From assembly GCF_001469955.1 (NCBI RefSeq), contig NZ_LOPU01000018.1, forward strand, positions 64,001-128,000: 64,000 nucleotides of DNA, read 5' to 3'. Below the pieces are notes generated by a model. The model saw only the letters and a program-made list of their open reading frames with translations. It made no database searches and had not been told where the DNA came from. Position 1 is the stretch's first letter, and each line of letters begins with the position of its first letter. Source of the DNA: Haloprofundus marisrubri (GTDB taxonomy: Archaea; Halobacteriota; Halobacteria; Halobacteriales; Haloferacaceae). The position numbers were made by a program, and so were the translations under genes. Positions 32,684 to 40,644 of this stretch are shown here, in pieces.

Positions 32684-33652
32684 TTAGCTCGGGATGCCCA
32701 TCGCTTCGATTTGCTCTTGGTACCGGTTTCGGATGGTGACTTCGGTCACCTGTGCGACGTCGGCGACTTCGCGCTGAGTCTTCTTCTCGTTACAGAGCAA
32801 CGAGGCCGCGTAAATCGCTGCCGCCGCGTAGCCGGTCGGTGACTTGCCCGAGAGCAGACCCTGTTCGGCCGTCTCGTCGATTATCTCGTTCGCCTTCCCC
32901 TGTACTTCCTCTGAGAGGTCGAGTGCGGAGGCAAAGCGCGGAACGTACTGTTTTGGGTCGACCGGTTCGAGTTCGAGGCCGAGTTCTTGAGAGACGTAGC
33001 GGTACGTCCGACCGATTTCCTTGCGTTCGACACGCGACACCTCCGATACCTCTTCGAGGCTCCGCGGGATTCCTTCCTGCCGACAGGCGGCGTAGAGCGC
33101 GCTCGTCGAGACACCCTCGATAGAACGGCCGCGAATGAGGTCCTCTTTCAGCGCCCGTCGATAGATGACCGACGCGACTTCGCGGACCGACCGCGGAACG
33201 CCGAGCGCCGAGGACATGCGGTCGATTTCGGAGAGCGCGAACTGGAGGTTACGCTCGCCGGCGTCTTTGGTTCGAATGCGCTCTTGCCACTTGCGGAGGC
33301 GGTGCATCTGTGAACGCTTCTCCGAGGAGAGCGAACGCCCGTAGGCGTCTTTGTCTTTCCAGTCGATAGTCGTCGTCAGTCCCTTGTCGTGCATCGTCTC
33401 GGTGATAGGTGCACCGACGCGGGATTTCGACTGGCGCTCGGAGTGGTTGAACGCCCGCCACTCCGGCCCTCGGTCGATGTTCTGCTCTTCGACGACCAGT
33501 CCAGTCTCCTCGTGGATAAGGTCGCCGTCGGCCGTCCGAACGAGGTCGTCGGGGTCGACGTCGTCGAGTTCGTCGGCGTCAGCTTCTTCGTTGGCCGACT
33601 CGTCCCGCGTTCGTCGCCGCTCGCGCCGCCGCTCACGAGTGGGTCCTGCCAT
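32684..33652 (-). CDS. tfb: Transcription initiation factor IIB (TFB) lacking zinc-ribbon cysteines
   Basis: A 322-residue TFB. The two cyclin-like repeats are intact: [20 protein letters not shown] and [20 protein letters not shown] begin them, and [20 protein letters not shown] ends the second, giving the DNA/TBP-binding core. The B-linker with the reader-like [20 protein letters not shown] is also present. The N-terminal zinc ribbon is changed: in place of the four cysteines there are D-D-V-D-P-D-D and [11 protein letters not shown]. It recruits RNA polymerase to TATA promoters in the family at large. A TATA-like box gttaaaatc lies about 34 bases upstream. Haloarchaea carry several TFB paralogues, and this is one. 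Confidence 0.92.
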   Translation of the reverse strand: MAGPTRERRRERRRTRDESANEEADADELDDVDPDDLVRTADGDLIHEETGLVVEEQNIDRGPEWRAFNHSERQSKSRVGAPITETMHDKGLTTTIDWKDKDAYGRSLSSEKRSQMHRLRKWQERIRTKDAGERNLQFALSEIDRMSSALGVPRSVREVASVIYRRALKEDLIRGRSIEGVSTSALYAACRQEGIPRSLEEVSEVSRVERKEIGRTYRYVSQELGLELEPVDPKQYVPRFASALDLSEEVQGKANEIIDETAEQGLLSGKSPTGYAAAAIYAASLLCNEKKTQREVADVAQVTEVTIRNRYQEQIEAMGIPS

Positions 33653-33798
33653 CGTGTTTATGTGATAGTAGACTGGAGGTTGTTAAAATCTGCGTCACCT
33701 AGTTAGTTGATAGGTTGCGGAAATCGAGAGACGTCTCCACGGTGAGAACAGCGACGGAAGACGAACCGGTTTTCACCCGAGCGCCCGCATCTCCGTCG

Positions 33799-34392
33799 AT
33801 GCCGACTATCGAATGCGACGTCGAGGCGGCCCGAGAGCGACTGGTGGCTGCCGGCGTCGACGTCTCTGCGGGCAACACCGACCACGAACAGTGGCGTGCG
33901 ACTCGCGGCGACGCCGTCGCCGTCGCCTACGACTCGAAAGTCGTCGTACAGGGGGGGAGCCCCTCCGACCTCACGCTGTTGCTGCGGGAAGGTGGCGGGC
34001 GGGGGCACGTCTACTTCGACGGTGCGAGTCGGGGCAACCCCGGTCCGGCCGCCATCGGGTGGGCCATCGTGACGAGCGACGGAATCGTCGCCGAAGGCTC
34101 CGAGCGAATCGGCGAGACGACGAACAACCGCGCGGAGTACGAGGCACTCATCACGGCGCTGGAGGCGGCGAGTAACTACGGCCTCGCCGAGGCCGACGTA
34201 CGCGGCGACTCCCAACTCGTCGTCAAGCAGGTCCGCGGCGAGTGGAAGACGAACGACCCCGGACTCCGCGAGCGACGGGTGAAAGCGAACGAACTGCTCA
34301 TGAACTTCGACCGGTGGACGCTCGAACACGTCCCGCGAGAGATAAACGAACGCGCCGACAAGTTGGCGAACGAGGCCTTAGACGATGGCTGA
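33799..34392 (+). CDS. rnhA: Ribonuclease H (RNase HI type, archaeal)
   Basis: A 197-residue protein. Residues 1-65 are a non-catalytic N-terminal segment (MPTIECDVEAARERLVAAGV), and the RNase H fold follows with HVYFDGASRGNPGPA (first Asp), NNRAEYEALITAL (Glu), RGDSQLVVKQVRGEW (second Asp) and INERADKLANEA (last Asp). It removes RNA from RNA-DNA hybrids. The start at 33799 is supported by a gttttcac box about 26 bases upstream. Eight bases overlap the next gene, giving a coupled pair. Confidence 0.93.
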   Translation: MPTIECDVEAARERLVAAGVDVSAGNTDHEQWRATRGDAVAVAYDSKVVVQGGSPSDLTLLLREGGGRGHVYFDGASRGNPGPAAIGWAIVTSDGIVAEGSERIGETTNNRAEYEALITALEAASNYGLAEADVRGDSQLVVKQVRGEWKTNDPGLRERRVKANELLMNFDRWTLEHVPREINERADKLANEALDDG

Positions 34393-34951
34393 ACTCCCCG
34401 AAGACGTCCAGACGACCGCCGAACGACTGACTCGACTCGCACGCGACGCCGTCGATTCGAACGAGGCGGAGGCGTACCGAGAGCGACGCGAATCGTCGCT
34501 CTCCGAACACGGGTACACCGCCCGCTACCGCGAGGCCGACGACACGCTCATACTGTACCCGGTGGAGTGGATCGACGACGACGGCACCGTCGTCCTCGAC
34601 CGTATCGACGACACGGACAGAGCGGTAGAACTGTCGCTGTCGGGAACCGGCGAGGAGGACGAGTGGGCGGCGATAGAGGAACACAACTCGCAGTTAGTCG
34701 CCACTGTCGAAGAGACGGCAGGCGAAGACCACGCGGCCAACGCCAGAGCGTTCGCCGATTTCATGGGCAACCACTACGTCCGGCGGGTCGAGACGGCCGG
34801 AACGCGGGAGCTACGGGAGTTTCTGACCGAGTACTATCCGCGTAACTCTTGGCCGACTGCGGCGCAAAAAACGAAAGTTCGTGAGTCGCTCGAACTGCTG
34901 TTCGAGGCGGCCGGAGAGCCGTTCCCCGGAGTTACTCGTACGTCTCGATAA
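34385..34951 (+). CDS. rnhA-operon protein (DUF7108-like)
   Basis: A 188-residue acidic protein coupled to rnhA, starting 8 bases before its stop. Similar genes follow rnhA throughout haloarchaea and are commonly annotated as 'rnhA operon protein' (from memory). The region SEHGYTARYREADDTLILYP, followed by WIDDDGTVVLDRIDDTD, is its most recognisable part, and the C-terminal FLTEYYPRNSWPTAAQKTKV is helical. No enzymatic motif is visible. Its 3' end overlaps the convergent PadR/RosR-like gene by 20 bases. Confidence 0.75.
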   Translation: MAELPEDVQTTAERLTRLARDAVDSNEAEAYRERRESSLSEHGYTARYREADDTLILYPVEWIDDDGTVVLDRIDDTDRAVELSLSGTGEEDEWAAIEEHNSQLVATVEETAGEDHAANARAFADFMGNHYVRRVETAGTRELREFLTEYYPRNSWPTAAQKTKVRESLELLFEAAGEPFPGVTRTSR

Positions 34952-35288
34952 CGTCGCGAACTTCGTCTGCCCGGGTTTCGTCCGTGACGAACTTCGAGAG
35001 CATCCAGTCGAGACGGTCCAGCACTGCCGAGTGCCCGGTCTCGGTCAGTTCGTACTGGTTCGTCCGCTTGTCGAGTTCGCTCTTCTCGACGAGGTCCATC
35101 TCGACGAGGTCGTCGAGGTTGGGGTAGAGACGACCGTGGTTGACCTCAGTGCCGTAGTACGACTCAAGTTCACGCTTGATCGCGAGGCCGTACATGGGTT
35201 CCTCGGCGAGAATAACGAGGATATTCTGTTGGAACGCGGTTAAGTCGCGGACGCTGCCGGAGTCGCTGATTGTTTGTGCCTCTGACAT
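34932..35288 (-). CDS. rosR: PadR-family transcription regulator, RosR-like
   Basis: A 118-residue winged-helix regulator. LTAFQQNILVILAEEPMYGL begins the PadR domain, AIKRELESYYGTEVNHGRLY is the recognition region and LVEKSELDKRTNQYELTETG the wing. The single C-terminal helix VTDETRADEVRDVIETYE mediates dimerisation in this group. From memory the sequence and position agree with haloarchaeal RosR (HVO_0730), a reactive-oxygen response regulator; I give the symbol with that caveat. A tatttaacg box 27 bases upstream of the start suggests leaderless transcription. Three-prime overlap with the rnhA-operon gene is 20 bases. Confidence 0.75.
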   Translation of the reverse strand: MSEAQTISDSGSVRDLTAFQQNILVILAEEPMYGLAIKRELESYYGTEVNHGRLYPNLDDLVEMDLVEKSELDKRTNQYELTETGHSAVLDRLDWMLSKFVTDETRADEVRDVIETYE

Positions 35289-35609
35289 ACGTACTAAAAT
35301 GTCACCTTACTATTTAACGCTTCTCAACTCAACGTTTGTTTGTGGTAGGGACTGCCGAATGTCGCCTCTAATTGGCGATTAGAACACGACCTCTCGTGTC
35401 GGAAATCGTTTGTTTGCCGCCGACAAGCGTACATTGTTCGACGCGTTCTTGCCGGGATACTCGGCTCGGGCCGTCGTGCTGTTCGAACGACGAATACTCA
35501 GAACGGACCAATGAAAGTTGTGGCCGGATTGTCGAACGTACTAACTGTGCGAACGACGTGCATACGCGTCCCGAAAACCATTTCCCTCGCTTAGGGGAAA
35601 TACGGACGC
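35289..35609. promoter_or_regulatory. Divergent intergenic region of rosR-like and ppa genes
   Basis: The 321 bases contain no convincing gene. A TATA-like tatttaacg at 35311-35319 serves the rosR-like gene. Near the ppa start there is an inverted repeat atttccc/gggaaat with an 8-base loop at 35580-35601, 8 bases before the ATG. The stretch between has no long repeat or second reading frame that I can support. Confidence 0.55.
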
Positions 35610-36143
35610 ATGACGAATCTCTGGGAAGACCTCGAAACGGGCCCCAACGCACCGGAAACCATCTACGCAGTCGTCGAATGTCTGAAAGGCGAGCGCAACA
35701 AGTACGAGTACGACAAGGACATCCCCGGCGTCGTTCTCGACCGGGTGCTGCACTCGAACGTTCACTACCCGAGTGACTACGGCTTCATCCCGCAGTCGTA
35801 CTACGACGACGAGGACCCCTTCGACGTGATGGTGCTCGTCGAAGACGCGACGTTCCCCGGTTGCATCATCGAGGCACGCCCTGTCGCCCTCATGAAGATG
35901 GACGACGACGGCGAACAGGACGACAAAGTCATCGCCGTCCCCACCGAAGACCCCCGTTTCGACCACATCGAGGACCTCGAAGACATCCCCCAGCAGCAAC
36001 TCGACGAGATTGACGAGTTCTTCAAAACGTACAAGAACCTCGAAAAAGGCAAAGAAGTCGAGACGCTGGGTTGGGAGGACAAGCAGGCCGCGATGGACGC
36101 TATCGAGCACGCCCAGGACCTCTACAACGAGCACTTCGGTTAA
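35610..36143 (+). CDS. ppa: Inorganic pyrophosphatase
   Basis: A 177-residue family I soluble pyrophosphatase. Signature residues are visible: PNAPETIYAVVECLKGERNKYEYDK near the N terminus, DYGFIPQSYYDDEDPFDVMVLV with the D-x-D-P-x-D metal motif near residues 65-75, and LMKMDDDGEQDDKVIAV with metal ligands near residue 97. It hydrolyses pyrophosphate to phosphate and drives biosynthesis in the cytoplasm. Length matches archaeal class I enzymes. It is monocistronic, judged by flanking gene orientation. Confidence 0.96.
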   Translation: MTNLWEDLETGPNAPETIYAVVECLKGERNKYEYDKDIPGVVLDRVLHSNVHYPSDYGFIPQSYYDDEDPFDVMVLVEDATFPGCIIEARPVALMKMDDDGEQDDKVIAVPTEDPRFDHIEDLEDIPQQQLDEIDEFFKTYKNLEKGKEVETLGWEDKQAAMDAIEHAQDLYNEHFG

Positions 36144-36258
36144 GCGGCTATCCGTCACCCCTACGGCCGACAACCGACGACCTCGTTTCTCCTCGTCGCT
36201 CGGCGGATATTCGTCGGGTGCATCGCGCCCCCGCCGAGCGATAAATTATGCGCATGGG

Positions 36259-36267
36259 TAATTTTTA
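36259..36267 (+). promoter_or_regulatory. TATA-like box before the 36-codon ORF
   Basis: taattttta centred about 33 bases before the ATG at 36296, with further AT-rich sequence ataaatta at 36241-36248. Confidence 0.5.
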
Positions 36268-36295
36268 GTGGTCGGGTCGGCTACGTCCGGTCGAG

Positions 36296-36406
36296 ATGGC
36301 AGCGAAACAACCGCGACTCGGCGTCGACCACGTAACCGTCGTTCCGACCAACTTCGAGGCTCCCGAAACAGTCGACGACGGAGACGACGACGACGACACC
36401 GAGTGA
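36296..36406 (+). CDS. Small acidic protein, 36 aa
   Basis: A 36-residue reading frame, MAAKQPRLGVDHVTVVPTNF at its start, then EAPETV and a run of Asp/Glu to the end. The mixture of a short hydrophobic-basic head and an acidic tail is like other haloarchaeal microproteins, and an AT-rich promoter-like sequence lies just upstream. It stands alone between ppa and the rhomboid gene. Not recognised; called because of the promoter spacing and C-rich third codon positions. Confidence 0.5.
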   Translation: MAAKQPRLGVDHVTVVPTNFEAPETVDDGDDDDDTE

Positions 36407-36576
36407 GCGGACCGGAAACGGCCGTTATCCACACTCTCACGGACGCGTGCGCCAATCGGTAAAGTGTCGGTCAGTTCGGACTACAACGTCCGAGTGGTGA
36501 GTTCCCGTTTCGACGACGCCGACACGGACACAGAACGCCAACGCCTATCCTCTCCGGTCGCACGAGAGGCAAACCC

Positions 36577-36584
36577 CTTTTAGG
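36577..36584 (+). promoter_or_regulatory. TATA-like box of the rhomboid gene
   Basis: cttttagg centred about 27 bases before the ATG at 36607, which suggests a leaderless transcript. Confidence 0.6.
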
Positions 36585-36606
36585 ACCCCACGACTACGGA
36601 GTCACA

Positions 36607-37542
36607 ATGGCAGAATGTCACGAGTGCGGCGAGTACGAAAGCTTGCCGTACCAGTGTCGGCGCTGCGGAAACGCCTTCTGCGCCGAACACCGCCTTCCAG
36701 AGAACCACGACTGTCCCGGACTGAGCGAGTGGGACGACCCCAGCGGCGTCTTCGAGAGCGACTTCGACGACAGCGTCCAGACCAGCGGCCGTTCCGAGGG
36801 TATTCTCGACCGCGTGACCAGCACCGGTGGTCCGCTCGGCTACTTCCGCGGCAACATGACCTACGTGTTCCTCGGTCTGATGTGGCTCACGTTCATCTCC
36901 GAGTACATCGTCGGCTACCTCCTCACCGGCGGCCTGCCGCCGAACGGGGCCGGTGTCACTTACTACGGCGCGGTCAGCGAGACGTGGCGGAGCCTCTTCC
37001 TTCTGACCTCCGAGAACCCCGAGTACGTCTGGACGTGGTTTACGTCCATCCTCGCACACGGCGGGTTCTTCCACATCGCGGCCAACAGCCTCGTGCTGTA
37101 CTTTTTCGGCCCGCTGGTCGAGCGCTATCTCGGCGCGAAACGCTTCACGCTCCTGTTTTTCGCCAGCGGCGCAATCGCCGGTCTGGCACAGATAGGCACC
37201 GCCCTCGCCACCGGCGAGGCGTCGGCCGTCCTCGGGGCTAGCGGCGCGGCGATGGCGATTCTCGGTCTCCTCACCGTCGTCAACCCCGACCTGCGCGTGA
37301 TGCTCCTGATTCCGCCGATTCCGCTGCCTATCTGGGCGCTGACCGGCTTCTACGTCCTCTTCGATTTGACGGGCGCTATCACGCCGATATTCGGCGGCGG
37401 CATCGCGCACTACGCACACCTCGCCGGCCTCTTCGTCGGCGTGCTGGTCGGACAGTACGTCAAAGGCCAACAACAGGTGCCGAACCGCCTCAACTTCGGC
37501 GGCGGCAACGGCGGCATGGGTGGCGGCCGTCGTCGGTACTGA
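36607..37542 (+). CDS. Rhomboid intramembrane serine protease with AN1 zinc finger
   Basis: A 311-residue fusion. Residues 4-37 are an AN1-type zinc finger: CHECGEYESLPYQCRRCGN, then CAEHRLPENHDC. Six or seven hydrophobic segments follow, with the rhomboid features HIAANSLVLYFFGP (H156, N160), the nucleophile Ser212 in LGASGAAMAIL and the catalytic His in AHLAGLFVG (H271). It cleaves membrane proteins within the bilayer. The fusion agrees with what I recall of H. volcanii RhoII (HVO_0727), reported to affect N-glycosylation of the S-layer. The substrate is unknown here. Confidence 0.92.
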   Translation: MAECHECGEYESLPYQCRRCGNAFCAEHRLPENHDCPGLSEWDDPSGVFESDFDDSVQTSGRSEGILDRVTSTGGPLGYFRGNMTYVFLGLMWLTFISEYIVGYLLTGGLPPNGAGVTYYGAVSETWRSLFLLTSENPEYVWTWFTSILAHGGFFHIAANSLVLYFFGPLVERYLGAKRFTLLFFASGAIAGLAQIGTALATGEASAVLGASGAAMAILGLLTVVNPDLRVMLLIPPIPLPIWALTGFYVLFDLTGAITPIFGGGIAHYAHLAGLFVGVLVGQYVKGQQQVPNRLNFGGGNGGMGGGRRRY

Positions 37543-37552
37543 GTACCGAGCG

Positions 37553-38323
37553 ATGATACCCGCCCGCCCCGAGTTCGTCCCCGACCCGACGCTCTCACGC
37601 GAGGAGATGGAGACGCTCCAACGCGACATCGCCCACGCGGCCCGATTCGAAGACGAGTTCGCGTTCGACCCCGCGGCCGTCTCGACGGCCGAGACGACAC
37701 TCGTCCCACAGGAGGAGCGACCGCTCGTCGCTGGCGTCGACCAAGCGTTTCTGGACGAAAAAGCCGTGAGCGCCGTCGTCGTCGCCCGCGGACCCGAGAT
37801 AGTCGAACGCGCCTCCGCCGTCACCGACCTCTCGATTCCGTACATTCCGGGACTGCTGTCGTTCCGCGAGGGCGGCCCGATTCTGGACGCCTTCGAGAAT
37901 CTGGAGACCGACCCCGATTTCGTCGTCTTCGACGGCAGCGGCCGTATCCACTTCAGACAGGCCGGGTTGGCGACGCACATGGGCGTCGTCCTCGACGTGC
38001 CGAGCGTCGGCGTCGCCAAAGGACTGCTCTGTGGGACTCCTCGCGAGTCGGTCGACGAACGCCCCGAAGGCTGGCGCACCGCCATCGAGGCGAACGACCG
38101 GGTCGACGCCCCGGACGGGACGGTCATCGGCTACGCGTTCCAGTCGCGGCAGTACGCGTCGAGTCGGAAAATCAACCCCTTGTACGTCAGTCCGGGTCAC
38201 CGCGTCTCCGCGGCGACGACCGTCGACCTCGTGGAACGACTCTGCGATAGCTACAAACTCCCGGAACCGACGCGACTCGCCGACGCCTACGCCGACGAAG
38301 TCAAACGCGACTACACAGCGTAA
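37553..38323 (+). CDS. nfi: Endonuclease V
   Basis: A 256-residue enzyme that cleaves DNA near deaminated bases such as hypoxanthine. The first catalytic Asp is in LVAGVDQAFLDEKAVSAVVV (VDQ near residue 56-60), the wedge motif YIPGLLSFREG follows, then DFVVFDGSGRIHFRQAGLAT with the second Asp and GVAKGLLCGTP near residue 158. The start at 37553 puts it 10 bases after the rhomboid gene, so the two are likely co-transcribed. The family usual length is 220-260. Confidence 0.92.
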   Translation: MIPARPEFVPDPTLSREEMETLQRDIAHAARFEDEFAFDPAAVSTAETTLVPQEERPLVAGVDQAFLDEKAVSAVVVARGPEIVERASAVTDLSIPYIPGLLSFREGGPILDAFENLETDPDFVVFDGSGRIHFRQAGLATHMGVVLDVPSVGVAKGLLCGTPRESVDERPEGWRTAIEANDRVDAPDGTVIGYAFQSRQYASSRKINPLYVSPGHRVSAATTVDLVERLCDSYKLPEPTRLADAYADEVKRDYTA

Positions 38324-38407
38324 CGCTCACGTCGCGGCGACATTTCGTTCGGGCTGAGCGAACACCCATCGTTCTCGCGGCCGTACCTCTCCTGTTAGTG
38401 ACATCAG

Positions 38408-39748
38408 ATGGCCGACGTGTACTACCTCGTCAGCGACCTCCACATCGGCGGTGACGAACAACTGCAGGAGTGCGAGTTCAAAGACGAGTTCATCGAGTTC
38501 TTACGCGGCCTCGAATCCACGGACGAAGACGCCGAACTGATTGTACTGGGCGACGCGTTCGGTCTCTGGGAGTTCACGGAAGTACGGGGACTCGAAAAGT
38601 TCGACCTGCTCGTCGACCACCATCCGGAGCTCTTCGAACAGTTCCGTGCGACCGGCGAGGTGGTCGACATTACGTTCATCCCGGGCAACCACGACGCCGA
38701 GTTGGCGGGCTACGCCGACTACGTCGACCGACTCGCCGAGTACAACGTCGAACTCGAACGGGAACTGTATCTCGTTCGAGACGTGGGTGGGAGGCGTATC
38801 TGGATAGAGCACGGAATGCAACGCGACGCGAACAACCGTCTCCCGGAGTTCGGCAACCCCCACGCCAACCCACTGGGCTACTTCGTCAACCGTCACATCA
38901 CGAGCAAGGCGGGACAGCTCTCCGGGCGCGGCAAGTACAACTGGCTCAAAGACATGCAGTCGTTGACGCCGCTCGAAGAGATTCCGTACTGGATTCTCTC
39001 GAACTACTACTACCGCGAGATGAGTCCGTTCCTCCGGTACGCGGCGCTTCCGTTCTTGCTCTTGTTCAACTTCAGCCTCGTCTACCTCGTCGGTGTCGTT
39101 CTCGAATCGACCGTTCTCGGGACGAACTTCTTCACCAGTTTCGAATGGCTTCGCGGATTGGGTTTCGCAGGCGACCTTTTGGAGTTCGTCATCGTGGTCA
39201 ACCTCGTTATCACGGGACTGCTCACGGTCATCGCCGTTCCGTTGTTCTTCTTCTTCCGCGACGCGAAGAAGACGCTCGAACGGTTCGGGCTGCTCGTCCC
39301 GGACGAAGCAGTGACCGAGCAGGACGCCAGCTACCTCGACGCCGCCCGGGAGGTGTTCGAAGACCATCCCGAGGCCGTTGCGTTCGTCTACGGCCACACA
39401 CATCGCCCGTCGCTAAAACACGTCGACGGTCGTCTCGTCGTCAACACGGGAACGTGGCTCAAGCGGTTCACCCGAACGCCGGCTCTTCTGGGACTGCTCC
39501 CGCCGGTGTACTACCCCTCGTTTCAACTCAACTACTTCCGGGTGAGCGCCGACCCTGAGTCGGGCGCTGGTGTCCTTTTCGAGTACGAGACCGTCGAGAA
39601 GACCGCGCCCAAAGAACTCACGCTGCTGCAGCGACTGTTGATTCGGACGCCGAAGACACAGCAGACGATACCGGCGCGGACCGTCGTCGGGTCGTCGGCC
39701 GAGTCCGAATCCGAGAGAACCCGGTCGTCCGCACCGAACACCGACTGA
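38408..39748 (+). CDS. Calcineurin-like metallophosphoesterase with internal membrane segments
   Basis: A 446-residue protein with the metallophosphoesterase motifs SDLHIGG (8-14), GDAFGLWEF (48-56), GNHDAELAG (94-102), EHGMQRDANN near 135 and GHTHRPS near 332. Between the third and last motif, residues about 215-240 and 255-285, are hydrophobic segments (FLLLFNFSLVYLVGVVL, VIVVNLVITGLLTVIAVPLF) that should cross the membrane twice, placing the catalytic halves together on the cytoplasmic side. Similar proteins are UDP-2,3-diacylglucosamine-like hydrolases in bacteria, but the substrate here is unknown. Confidence 0.82.
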   Translation: MADVYYLVSDLHIGGDEQLQECEFKDEFIEFLRGLESTDEDAELIVLGDAFGLWEFTEVRGLEKFDLLVDHHPELFEQFRATGEVVDITFIPGNHDAELAGYADYVDRLAEYNVELERELYLVRDVGGRRIWIEHGMQRDANNRLPEFGNPHANPLGYFVNRHITSKAGQLSGRGKYNWLKDMQSLTPLEEIPYWILSNYYYREMSPFLRYAALPFLLLFNFSLVYLVGVVLESTVLGTNFFTSFEWLRGLGFAGDLLEFVIVVNLVITGLLTVIAVPLFFFFRDAKKTLERFGLLVPDEAVTEQDASYLDAAREVFEDHPEAVAFVYGHTHRPSLKHVDGRLVVNTGTWLKRFTRTPALLGLLPPVYYPSFQLNYFRVSADPESGAGVLFEYETVEKTAPKELTLLQRLLIRTPKTQQTIPARTVVGSSAESESERTRSSAPNTD

Positions 39749-39807
39749 GCGCTCGCGTTCCCGGCCGAACGCCGTACAGTTAACTATCCCGCCGACGACG
39801 TGTCGGT

Positions 39808-40632
39808 GTGAAACCAGAGACTGTCCTCATCACTGGCTGTTCCTCCGGCATCGGTCGCGCGACCGCTCGCGCGTTTCTCGCGGAGGACTGGGTGGTGTAC
39901 GCGACGGCCCGCAACCCCGCCGACATCGAACAACTCGGCGAGGAAGGCTGTGAACTGGCGACGCTCGACGTAACCGACCAAGCGGATATCGACCGCGTCG
40001 TCGACCGTATCGTCGACGAACAGGGCGCGATTCACTGTCTCGTCAACAACGCCGGCTACGGTCAGTTCGGCCCCATCGAAGACGTGCCCATCGAGGCCGT
40101 CGAAAAGCAGTTCGCGGTCAACGTCTACGGCCCGCATCGCCTCACCCGCGCCGTGCTCCCACACATGCGCGAGGAGGGAGACGGCACCATCGTCAACGTC
40201 TCTAGCGTCGTCGGCCGGGTCTCCTTCCCCGGCAACGGCGTCTATGCGGGGTCGAAGTTCGCACTCGAAGCGATGACCGACGCGCTTCGCGCGGAGGTCG
40301 AACCGTACGACATAAACGCGGTACTCGTCGAACCCGGCCCGGTTGCGACGAAGTTCACAGAGCGCGTCGAAGACGAACTCGCCGACCTCGACCGTTCCGG
40401 CGCGTACGAATCGATATACAAACTGTTCGAGGACAATCAGGCGCTCGGCGGCGAAGGACCGGGAACCGTCCCGCCGCAACGCGTCGCCGACGACATCGTC
40501 AACGCCGCCAGCGCGACAAAACCCGCCGCGCGCTATCCGGTCGGCATCGTCGCCGAAATCGGCGCGTTCGCCCGCTTCCTCCCGGACGGCATCCGCGACA
40601 GTCTCTTCGGCCTCGCGCGAAAACTCGGCTAG
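39808..40632 (+). CDS. Short-chain dehydrogenase/reductase
   Basis: A 274-residue SDR enzyme beginning at GTG. The cofactor motif TGCSSGIGRATARAFL is at residues 9-24, NNAG is near residue 80, and the catalytic Ser in VSSVVGRVSFPG and Y-x-x-x-K in YAGSKFALEAM are clear. A agttaact box 26 bases upstream of the GTG supports that start as leaderless. Substrate not predictable. Neighbouring genes are not obviously related. Confidence 0.93.
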   Translation: MKPETVLITGCSSGIGRATARAFLAEDWVVYATARNPADIEQLGEEGCELATLDVTDQADIDRVVDRIVDEQGAIHCLVNNAGYGQFGPIEDVPIEAVEKQFAVNVYGPHRLTRAVLPHMREEGDGTIVNVSSVVGRVSFPGNGVYAGSKFALEAMTDALRAEVEPYDINAVLVEPGPVATKFTERVEDELADLDRSGAYESIYKLFEDNQALGGEGPGTVPPQRVADDIVNAASATKPAARYPVGIVAEIGAFARFLPDGIRDSLFGLARKLG

Positions 40633-40644
40633 CGACGAGCGCTT

